Position numbers and translations under genes: made by a program. The notes below the pieces were generated by a model. That model did not search any database. It saw only the letters and a program-made list of their open reading frames with translations, and was not told the DNA's origin. A stretch of DNA of 64,000 nt, from assembly GCF_000003815.2 (NCBI RefSeq), contig NC_049982.1:26360433-26424432 (forward strand), in the 5' to 3' direction. Positions 26,701 through 38,700 of this stretch are shown piece after piece. Position 1 is the stretch's first letter. The number at the start of each line of letters is the position of its first letter. The stretch is from Branchiostoma floridae. Lineage: Eukaryota; Chordata; Leptocardii; Amphioxiformes; Branchiostomatidae.

Positions 26701-29700
26701 GACATAAAACCCCATCTTTGTTACCGTACCTTTAGCAGTACAATCTGGTTGATTTTCTGTTCCCTGGTGTGGAGGTCAAACTGGCTGTAGTAGTACTCGT
26801 TGTCCCCTCCATAGTCCACTGCCAGACTGCCTGTGACAGACGGGGCCTCCTTCCCCTCCGCTCCCTCCTCATCATCCAACAGTTCCTCCTCCTGGCTCGT
26901 CTTCGGACCCGTGCTCGCCTTGGTCGTCAATTCGACGACTTCCTTACGGGCCTGAGGGGCAAAAACGGCAAAATGATCACCAGCCCAATATCCTGTGTTT
27001 TAATTGATGGTCACATCAAGGTTTCCGGAAAAGGCAGGCTAGGCTAAAGGTAGGTTGGTTTACCTCAGTAGGTAGGCCACTTCTCCTTTTCCGGAAACCT
27101 TATACCAAGGCTACCAGAGTTTCCCTGTTCTGTTGTATTGCACTCCTTCTATCTGGCTGTCTTAGCAAACGTCTTAAAACTGTAAATATTGAAAATTTCA
27201 CGGTGACCTTTCCACCACAATTTCCTGAACTGCAAATTTGCATTTACTAAATACTACAGCTTGAATTGTTCCAATGGCGAATTTCAAAACATTGCAAAAA
27301 CCTCCCTTTTCCTTTCCTACTTGAAAACAAAACCACTCCAAAAGCACATGAACTTGGTTTTCTTAGTTTCTTCTTGCAGTTTTTTTGTAATAGTTGGTGG
27401 CATGTTCCTACCAGATTTAGACTGGTCAACACAGTAATCAAAAATAAAATAAATTTCAGACGTGATAGCACAACAAGCGTCTAGGGCATTTTTTTTCAAG
27501 TCCGATAAAAGTGCTCTTTTCCAGACAGTAATATGTGAAAATGCAATCTGTCAGTGCAGCTGCAGCGCTTCTTCATTGGTGACATAAACAAAGTGTGTTA
27601 CAATATCCTTAATACGGTGTGTGCTCCCATATGTAGCATTACCTTACACTAAGTTACAGAAATACTACGTCTTAATATAATGTTACTGCAACTTTGATGT
27701 GAGTTGGAAAGTTATAAAATACACCTTGTCACCTTTGATGTTCATGCAGCATTTAATTTCACACCATCACATTATTGTTAACATTACCACCAGTTGGACA
27801 ACATTTACCCAGAAATATGCATGCGTCAATGTAAACTGCAGTGGTGTATAGTACAGTAGAATAAGAGGGCAAAAGTACATTTTTTCCACAAATCATCCAT
27901 TTTCATAGATTTTGACAGACAGCTTCTGATATTGGTGCAATAACATGAATATAAAAGCCTCTGGCCATTACAAATTCCACTTCAAATGTACTTTAATGCC
28001 CCCTGTTGACCTTTACATTGACTGCAGCATATCTAGGTTTGTTCAATCCTTGCACCCTTATACACCGTTACCACCAAATGCAAGCAGAATACAAGATAAG
28101 GACATAGGGCAAGGCCCCATACATTGATGTCAAAATCTGATATGACACTAGCATCATCAGAGAATTGATCGTCGGGTCCGGGGGTCCTGGACACAGCAAA
28201 TGCTGCTTCATTTTTGCTGATTTCCTTCCAAGCCTGAGGTCAGCATGTAGGGTAGAAATCACTTGGGTTATACAACATTGTACCCAAAACTTCTAAATTG
28301 TTTTCTTATTGTTATAATATACAATACTCTAAACTTAAATAAAGTCTATAGAGACAGTGGGATCAGAGATTTGTTAACTTTGACTTTGGGAAAAGTATTG
28401 GTGCTTTTGCCTATGTGCAGATGGTGTTCAGCATCAGGGTGAACTTTGTTTGATTATGTGAACACAAAGGACAGACATGTTTGCCTTTGGACAGATGGTG
28501 TTCAGTGCCAAGGACATAGGTGTTTTCCTTTATGCAGATGGTGTTCATTACAAAAAACTGACATATTTGCCTGTGTGTTGATGGTGACCTTGGACAGGTG
28601 TACTTGTATGTAAGTGGATAGTATTCAGCACCAAGGACAGGCATGTTTACAAGTGCAAGGATGGAGTTCATTTTTATATGTGTGGATGGAGTTAAACACC
28701 ACAAAGGATGGGTGTGATTGCCCATGTGTGGGTGGTGTTCAGCACCAGGGACAGATGTGTTTACCGATTTGCAAATAATCTCCAGCACTAAGGACAGGGG
28801 TGCTTACCTCTATGCAGATGGTGTTCATTACCAAGAACTGACATGTTTGCCTGTGTGCAGATGGTGTTCAGCACCAAGGACAGGTGTGTTTGCCTGTGTG
28901 TGGAAGGTGTTCAGCACCAAGGACAGGTGTGTTTACCTGTGTGTGGAAGGTGTTCAGCACCAAGGACAGGTGTGTTTACCTGTGTGTGGAAGGTGTTCAG
29001 CACCAAGGACAGGTGTGTTTGCCTGTGTGTGGGTGGTGTTCAGCACCAAGGACAGGTGTGTTTGCCTGTGTGTGGAAGGTGTTCAGCACCAAGGACAGGT
29101 GTGTTTACCTGTGTGTGGAAGGTGTTCAGCACCAAGGACAGGTGTGTTTGCCTGTGTGTGGATGGTATTCAGCACCAAGGACTTGTGTTTACCTGTGTGT
29201 GGAAGGTGTTCAGCACCAAGGACAGGTGTGTTAACCTGTGTGTGGAAGGTGTTCAGCACCAAGGACAGGTGTGTTTGCCTGTGTGTGGGTGGTGTTCAGC
29301 ACCAAGGACAGGTGTGTTTGCCCGTTTGTGGATATCATTCAGCACCAAGGATAGGTGTGTTCACCTGTGCATGGATGGTGTTAAGCACAAAGGAAAGAAT
29401 ATCTATTACATGCATTGGTCTTAAAAGGAACTATAGTGTACCTACCGCAAGCTCTGCATTTTCTATCTTCCTAATTCTGGTGACCCGAGCTACTTCATCC
29501 ATCTCCTGTTTAGTCCGTTCTCTGAGCGGGTAGTTGCTCACATCAGTGCTGGTGTGGAATGCCTGCCAGGTCAAAGAAAACATCTTTATCAACAATCCAG
29601 AAAAGGCTGTTGGCCTTTTTTCATGCGGCAAAGCGAGCTATTTTGATTTACCGATAATCATAGCCAGCCTGCTCTTGCATTATTGGTAAGATCTGAAATC

Positions 29701-32700
29701 TACGTTAAAACTGTTATTGACAAAGTCTTTGTCATGCGTGGTCAAATGCTGGAACAGGGTACCCTGTTGTGTCAGTTGTTATATTAAATGGAATAATCCA
29801 ATGCACCCATTCCAAAACCTTCATCAAAAACAAGTCAATTCAACATCTTCTTTTACTTGCCATCAATTCTAAGTTTCAACATTTGCTACTGAACAGATTA
29901 GATTAATTTACATGTAAATCCTGCAATGTGAAGCTTGCTTACCAGTACATTGCGACCTTTGACCTTCATGGAATCCCAGCATTCCCTCTTGATGAGGTCG
30001 CGGAGGTACTGCAGGGCCAGCATCTTGAACTCCAGTTCTTCCCGCAGCTGTGGAACGGAAAAAAAACAACATAATAAATTCTAAACACTGTAAACTTCCC
30101 TTTCCCTCCTACCACCAAGTAAATCCATAATTTTGCAAAATGAAACGAATTTACAGAAACTTACAGCGGCAACCCTGTCATCAGCGGTGGCTTGCATCCT
30201 CTTCTGTTCCGCCGTGTCCAGGTTGAACTCTGACCTGTCCAGCTTCTCTATGTCAGGCCGCTCTGCATTCTCCGCCATCATGGAGTGGATCTAAGATAAA
30301 ACACACTCAATGAATTGGTTTTGACAATTTGGTTTTATTTCTTATTAATCAAGTATGATTTCTTATTTATCGATACATATTCATGTTAACCATCATCATG
30401 ATTTTCATTTCCTTGCACAATTGTCTGTGTTTCAGCAGATATTTCCATAGTAGTAGTAGTAGTCCACTGTATTCTGCTGATGCAGTGGTCTGGACACTCT
30501 TATATTTCCATATGCTACATATAATAGGTACATCTCACCACACCAGTGATAGGAAGAGTTGCAGGAATGACAGGAAGTGGAGTTCATACTTGGTAAAATA
30601 TGTCAATCATCAACCTAGCTGACAGACATTCTAGGTCATAGGGTCAAAGGAAGAGGCTACTGATTCACAGGGAGGTATTGTTTATGGCCAGTCTGTTTTT
30701 TTACTGTCATCATTTACCATTTGCCAATCACATTCATAACGTGGCAGGAAGTGATCAATGAACATGTGTAATGTGACGAAAACTCATAAATAGCAGTAGA
30801 AAAACTGAAGATGGGACAGAATGACATTGAGTTGCAGGATATGAGTTCTGAGTGCACTTACAGTCCTGCGCATGTCCCTGATCTGAGACCTGAGATCCTT
30901 CTTCAGCTCAGAGAACTGCTGACTCTCCAAACGAATGGCCTGGAGAAAAAGAGCACAATGTTACTTTTGATGAGACTGAAAAATATTCCATTGTGAAAAC
31001 ATATAGCCTCAACAGCATAAGAAATTTACACAAAGTTTATTCCCTCTTTTTGTGAGCTGCTTTTTGTACATACTGAGACACAGTCATGCTAATGTGTGCT
31101 GCATCAAATATTGATTCTAGATGTCAAAGGTGAAAATTTACTATGTGACTGAATGGATCCGATGTTGCTGCAAATCTTGAAATGTTTGCGGTTTTGTTTT
31201 TATAATACATCAATGAAGATCCAGGTAATAAGATATGCCAAAAAGCAGTTACTTGATCAAGCAACTGGAAAAAATTCCATAATCATATCCAGTAACTGCT
31301 TTTGGGCATATTTGTCTTCATTGTAACAGTTTTACTTCCAGTGACATCTCCACTGCATATACGCATTTCCAAATAAATTCCATCTGTACCATAGACAGCA
31401 AACTTAAAACACTGCAAAAACCTCCTTTGTTATTCTACCACAGAAATAAGTGCGTTTACAGTACCTGCTGTATCTTGGTCTCCAGCCAGGTGGCGTCGGA
31501 TGCCGGAGTCGGGGTGGGGGTGGTGAAGATCTCGTCCTTGGACATGGCCTCCTCCTTACGACTCCTCAACTGTGTGGAGTACATGACAATCATGTTCAAC
31601 CAAGCAACCATTCTTCAATACACTGATTCTGACTTTCTATCACAATTAGCAGTTCAACCAATGGGAGAATAGCAATTAACAGTTTGACCAAAGAGAGAGT
31701 AGAACATGCAAATTGTACCATGACCATTTTTCAATAGACTGATCCTGACACAGTCCATTACAACTAGCAGTTTAACCAATGACAGAATGGCAATTAGCAT
31801 TTAATGACCAATGAGAATGTGGCTGCATGACTGACAAATAGTTGTTTTGTTATTACTAATTGCATTACTTTGCATATCTGCATGTACATGACTATATAGT
31901 GAAGGCCATGCTGCCACCTATCTTTACATCATTACAAAATGTTGTCTCTATCGTTAATCATTAAACAAAATATGTGCCTTCTGCAGTACCTTATCTTCCT
32001 GCTGGGTGGCAGAGTTAGGCCTGGAGTCCGTGTGGGAGACCGTTTTCACCATGGACCATTCCGGCATGGTTGCGGCCGACGCCCCCTCCAGTCGGCGCAG
32101 GCTATGCATCTTGGTGTTGTGGCCGCGAGCAAACTCCATGGCTTCACTGGCCTCTGCCTTGCCAGCTGGGCTAAAACTTTATACAGGGACAATACATAAT
32201 TAGCATGTATGTTGGGAAAGAGAGACATATACAGACTGAGGTTGAAAATTAGTCAAGAACAAATAGAACCATGGAGAAAATAGTGCAATCACACAAACAT
32301 GTCTTCCTCTTCTCTAATGTCATCCTCAGTTGAGATGAAGCAAGATACTATCATGTCACCTTATCTATTGCTACAGCTCCAGTGTTACATTGTTTTAAGC
32401 TACAGTCCCCTCTATTACGTATAGGTGTGACAGTATTGGGGACTTCTTTCATGTGTAGAGGTTTGGCACCTGCGACCAACGCTAAATTGTAGCATACACT
32501 GGGTCGCCGGCTTTACATCACCATACGAAATGATGAATGCAATCCCTTACAACATTTTCATGTTGGGGCCAACACTAGGATTGAACCCCGGCCTACAGCT
32601 CCAGGGAATTTGATTCAAAGCAGTATAACTATCACTTAGTAATTGTCCCCATTCTGAATACAACAAATTCAGGTATTCCAGTTTGTGGTTCATTTATCTT

Positions 32701-35700
32701 TAGCAAGAATGCTCACATTTTGAAGAACATGCTCAGGTTCAGAACTGTTGTTAAAACATTGCAAAAGACTTCAAAGTCAAAAGCAAGTAAAAGCATGATG
32801 AGATACTTACTTCCACTTGTAGCAGGAGAGCGTGCCGTCCTTCCTGCCGATAGTGAAGAGGTACTGCATGTCTGTGCTGAACCTCATCCACCTCACACCT
32901 CCTGTGGCAAAACTGTGGGCCACCACCTCGTTCCACCGTTCCTGTAGGCATACACACCGGCAATGGTAATGCTTGACTGATATGGAAGACTATTGTACAC
33001 GTCAAGCATTTTAAGATCTTTTAAACCATTTTCAACTTGAAGTCTCTTGAGACCTTTTAAAAGCATTTTGGGGTCTTTAGGCATCTGGAGAAGTATCTTG
33101 AGATGTTTTAACATATCTAGAGAGCTTTTTTTTTGTGATTTGTTCAAAGAATCTTGAGATTTTAAAAGATCTTTTCAAAGCTTCCTAAGATTTTCTAATC
33201 CTAAGATTTGTTTAAAGCATTGTTTGAAATATCTCAAGATAAAGGCAATACATCTTAGGATTGAAAAGATTCTGGTCAGCAAAAAGTCTGAATGTGTTTT
33301 TGAATAAATCTAACAATTTCTTTTATTTTTATCAAAACATGAGGATCCTGGCCAAATCATTGGAAAATTAAATCTGAATCTAGACATCATTGGAAATTCT
33401 AAATCTAGATAGTTATACTCAGATAACCACAATATGTTTGCAGACAAGTACTCACGATCTGCTGTAGTGTCCTGACGGCCACCCTGCCATCAGGCGAGCA
33501 GGAGGCCAGCCACTGCTGGTGGGTGGTCAGCAGCACAGTACCCCCGGGCAGCTGATGACTCAGGTACTCTTCATCAGGGTGGAGTGTGTGGTTATTCTCC
33601 TCATCCTGGAATAACACGACAAGGTGTATATTATACATTGATGAAGGTAATGAGATACTCAATACATTATGTTACTCAAGCACAGTCCTTTGGATAGGAT
33701 GTTAAATGGAGGTCCCGTGTTTGAGGAGAGCTATAACTCCACCTGGAGCATGTCAAAGAACCTACTGCACTTATCAAAAAAAGGACCAGTAGCGGTCCTT
33801 CCCGGTGTGAGTAGATCGAGTAAAACCTGTCCGGATATGCAGTTTGCATTACTCACAACAAACCTGGAGTGTTACGACAATAGGAAGTTTACCAGGTAAT
33901 ACTTAGCAATACAATGTAACAAACAAATGAGCAAGTGTTATAAGCTTATCCAGTAACTCGAATAGCTTTTGTATTAAATTTTATAATTATATAATGTTAC
34001 CATACGTTACAGGTAATGTCTTTGACATGTGCTTTTAGACTTTGCTCAAATACAATTTCTATCATACCTATTAGCCATGATAACATTTGATATGAGTGTT
34101 CCGAATCTGTATTTTATAGTATTCCATGGGCTTCCACTTGTATCCTACAGGCTTTCGCATAATGATTCAAACATGTTCACCACAAACACCAGGGCTGGAA
34201 ATACTGGGTGCATGTGCACCCAGGTGCACCCAAAATAGGAACTGTGCACCCAATTTTTTTTCAGTGGGTGCACAGGGTGCACCTAAATATTTTCTTAGGT
34301 TTATATATGGAAAGATATCAAGTGTACTAGTATACATCATATTCTTGACATCTAAGTGTTAGAAAGATAATAAAGATGTCTGTCATGTTACTTGTGTAAG
34401 AAATTGATAGCTTGTAACTAAGTTTTGTTCTTAGGTGTTTTTTTTTACATTCTACTTAAATCTACTTAAAGTGGTGCACCCAAAATTGTTTTGGTGCACT
34501 CAATTTTTTAAGCTGGGTGCGCCAGTGCACCTAATCCCAAAAATGAATTTCGAGCCCTGAACACTGATATCAAAAATTTAAGGGTCTCACTCCAAATATT
34601 TTGTGGTAAAATTTTTCTTTTTTTTATTTATCTTCTTTTTTATTTTTATTTATTGACAATGATACAACTCATTACACGGATCTGCCTAGGCAGCTTTGGG
34701 CTGGTAGCGGCAGATCCACAGAGATACAGACGAACATACATAATCGGTCGACGTGATCGCACATGTTCGCACATGTTTGCACACGACGGGGTTATACCGC
34801 CCCTTACGGGGTGGCATACCCTTTCATATGCGCCAGGTCTCCCGTCCGGGTGAATGATGTAAATCACCGTGAGCTGAAGCTAGGTACTCATTTTCACCTG
34901 AGTATAGTGAGGAAAGCCGTGTAAAGTGCCTTTCCCAAGGGCACAAGATCGGTAACACGGCAGGCGGATTCGAACCCGCAACCTCTCGGTCACGGGGCGA
35001 ACACGGTCCCACTGCACTACGCGGTCCCACTAGGTCCAAAATTTTTCTTGGGGGCAAGTTGAACCTGGAGCCAAGAAGCTGGCCTGTGTAGGTCCTGGAA
35101 ACAGTCTGGCACCCAGTCTATATCATATAATATATCCTGCACCACTCACCTCTCCCTTAGTCTGTGCCAGGTTAAACCTCTGCATCCTCTTGTTGTTGTG
35201 CGCTAGTGCATACAGAAGTCCCCCCGGCGCCAGGCAGGCTCCATAACAAGGCACGGACAGATTCCACGTCTGCTTCTGAACTCCCTCGTCTGTAAAGTCA
35301 CATCTGGTGCTACCGTGGACACTGGTGGGATCTGCAGAGGGATGTTATGATTATTGCTTTATTGCATAGCCTTATTGCATAGTCTTCCAGCGTTCAAGGT
35401 TTTGAACAATATGAAGAAACATAATGTTAATGTTGACAAGTGAACTTGGTCACAGTGCAGTTAAAAGTAGGAAACAAATCTTTGACCAAATGGAAGTGAA
35501 AGACTTTTTTTTAGCTCAAAGGGACTCAATGAACTGTTGAGCTACTCTTTTGCTGGTTGTGACAAACAAAGAAGACAGATATGTACAACAAACATGTATG
35601 TAGGTTCCTTGTTCCAGACAAAAATTCCCCTTAAGCTCTTTTTGTCCTAAGAACTGAAACTCTTTTCAGTAGCGTGCATGTCAGGAAAGCAACACAGCTT

Positions 35701-38700
35701 GGGTTCAAACTTACAGCTTTTTCCCAATGGACTACACACGTTACCAAGTAGATCACTTGTGTCCAACTGATTTGACTGTACTGTTGATGTTATAAACTAA
35801 ATGATGTTATCAACAAGTAGAATTGTCATGATTGACTTTACCTTTCAGCACAGCATCTGACAGGTCAAACTTGACCAGCTGGGTCGCAGGCGCTTGCGGA
35901 CGAGCCTGAGGGGAGGGGTCGGAGGTGACCGCAACCTTGACTCCTGACCCAGAGTTCCCCTCGTTCAGCACAGACACGCTGGTGATTTCTCCTGCGACAG
36001 CTGTGGAAAAATGCAATAAGATTACAGTAACTTCATTTACTTTTGCATTTGGTTTTATTTTGCAGTACAAGAGAAAAGGAGGCTTTAGCCCTGATTTTTT
36101 AAAGTTTGCAGTTGAAAGAATTCTTTACCACAGTAAAACATTATAAAATTCATATTAACAATTGAGAGGTCAGCTTGTGAATATCACAAACATTTTAAGA
36201 TTTACAGTAAATGTAAAAAAAATGTGTAAGAAACATACCTATGTAGCCCAGGATTTTGAACTCTGTTGATGGTCGAGGGTCCATGACGAACACATATCCA
36301 TCGTCTGAACCTGTCACCAGCACTTTTCCTTCCCTGTCATGCCTGCAAAGAGATGTAACACAGTCAGGACCTTTCCATGACCTATTTGCTGTACGTGCTG
36401 TATCTTAATCATATCATGCCAACCCGAGCAAACTCAAGTTCATAAAATCAATGCACCTCGCGTCAACAATTTGCCAATTCGAACAAAAGCACCAGGCAAA
36501 CCGTTTGACAATTTTGAACAGTGACAGACACAAGCAAGTTCCAATCGTCTGAATTGAAGTACGGGTTGTACCCGTCAGAACACTGATATCGGACGTAAAT
36601 GGGGTATGATATGAAATGTAGTTTAATGAAGATTTAAGAAAATTGCAGTCTTGCAAAAAGCTAACCCCCTTGACAGAAGCGATGGAGAACAGCAATCAGA
36701 CCAAGACGACTTGACGAAACGTCCAACCCTTGCAAGACAGGGAACAACAGACGCTAAACCAAATAGTGAGTGAGAGTGAGTGTTTAATACAGATAAGTCT
36801 AGATCACCCGTATGAAACATTATCACTGTCCAGGTATGCCATATCACACAGACTTACATGAGGTGCAGTACCGGTCCCTGGTGCATGTGGTGTCTGTAGA
36901 TGATGCGGGGGCTCTGTAGGTTGGACAGGTCCACAAAGTACACATGTCCAGACTTGGTTCCCACTGCTGCTACCTCTGTGGAGGGGCTGCACACCAGGCT
37001 AGTGGCCTGGAACATAAGAATTATATCCCTTTAAAGATGGATTCCCAATGTTAGTGTCATGATTGTGACTAGACTTAGTGTCACAATGGTAGACTAGTGA
37101 CACTAGTGTGGTAGCCTTCAGAGTAGCTGTGGCAGAAATGATATATGGCAATAGCATGGTAGCTAGTTGTGGCAATACTACACTACCATATGCTAGACTA
37201 AGTGCCATTTTCTGCACTTCTAAAATACAGGAATGAAAGACTTGTTTTGCAACTTCAATTCCTGTTACAACATTCATGGCCTCTTTTGTCAAAAGGTTAA
37301 AGGCATCTCATTCTTTCTCAGCCCCCATTTTGTTTTCAATTTGCACTCTCGCTTTAGATTTAGAGTCTTGTCATCATTTGCTGTGGCCTAAATCTATACT
37401 GTATCACTAAGTCCATGTAGCACCTTACCTGCACGCCTACAGGTATACAGGTCACCAGGCTGGGTTCTTCAACTGACCACACCTGTACTTCACCATCCTC
37501 ACGGCATGTCTACAGGGGGCATAAAAAATATCTTTAGGGAAAAAAACAAAGCAACCAACAACTGTCTAAATTGACAAATCAGGACTGTCTGAGGAGAACA
37601 TTTATTATCATGGGGTCTGTATGGGGGATGTGGTCAGTGCTCTATGCTAAATTCAGAAAGGCAGCAGCTACATATCCCATTAATTCAGCAGATTGGCTTT
37701 GCTTTACTCTAAATTCAGGCAACAATTATGCCAAACGTAGAATGCAACAATGACAATAAATTTCAGCGGTCCGACTACAAATTACTTGGAATCAAAATGA
37801 CTGAATATATTCTACACAAAAGGGCATGTTGGCCCCAATAATGACATGCCACTGAATTGTCTTGATACTGACCACACAGTGCTTGGTGCCAGGTCCGAGG
37901 GGAGCCAGGCCAACCATGTTCCCAAAATGGACGTCAAGAAGGTCCGCCACAGATCCGGGGGCACCTGGGTCATAGATGTGTACGGAGCCCTACAGATAGG
38001 AAAAAGATGACAATGAATAAAAAATAAAATAACCAGACAGGGAGCAGATTAGTTTTGTTTTGCACTCATGATTTGGATTAGGAATCGGGTATACTCCACA
38101 TTCTCATTTATGACTTCAGGGGCATGAGACTCTTTTAACCATCTCCCTACTAAAGTAGCCTTTTGGGCAACAAATTAGTATTGGCTATGGGGTATGGCTG
38201 CAGAGAGGAGGTTAAAAAGTGAAGCTTCAAAACTGTGACGAACTTTTGGGATCATACCATTTTCGTACACTTGGGCAAAAACTGAAGCATACAATTATTA
38301 CATAACTACGGTCCCTCTGTGAGGAATTAGACTACATGAGTGTTTATTCATAGTAACTGTTGTACAAACTGAACACTCAGTCAGGCAGTTTTAACATAAC
38401 TGTTACAGTAACTATCACTTGAAATTGCATCCAAAACGTCTACAAACTATATATAGATTTCATATTTCTATAGGAAGCTGAGAGTGTGAGATGACTCCTG
38501 ACCCTTGATGTGCCCACAGCCAGGTGCTGGTAGTCAGCGGAGAAGCCCAGCGAGGTGATGGGACTGGAACCCTTGTACACGTCAGACAGGTGCCCGTCTT
38601 TGGAGGCCAGGCTGATCAGTCGTAGGGTGCCGTCCTGACGGAACAAAGAAAGATATCAGAAAGTGTCATTAAGATATTGAGCTAATAGCCTGATTCTGAC

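Larger units (their letters stand above)
14778..32170 (-). other. CFAP43: CFAP43 exons 17-36, coiled-coil half
   Basis: Exon coordinates in gene order: 31990-32170, 31465-31569, 30862-30939, 30165-30290, 29943-30047, 29446-29562, 26730-26951, 24779-24868, 22877-22957, 22255-22386, 21668-21787, 21070-21353, 20362-20581, 19658-19770, 18845-19004, 18291-18364, 17582-17672, 16607-16687, 15863-16016, 14778-14947. Exons 17-18 are Ser/Thr/Pro-rich linker; exons 19-36 are helical and charged, with the longest coiled coils in exons 28 and 35-36. Exon 23 has an acidic insert. Exons 18-27 are all multiples of three with phase-0 borders. Confidence 0.9.

Noticed and set aside
28402-29396. CRISPR-like array
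   Set aside because: Units are contiguous with no unique spacers, and this is animal nuclear DNA; it is a minisatellite.
28718-29533. 271-codon open frame with Cys-rich repeats
   Set aside because: It is the translation of the 43-bp minisatellite; the other two plus frames are equally open, and its end runs antisense through CFAP43 exon 22.
34960-35030. Functional tRNA gene
   Set aside because: A and B boxes are present, but it is followed by a SINE body and A-rich tail and flanked by a target-site duplication, so it is a SINE head.
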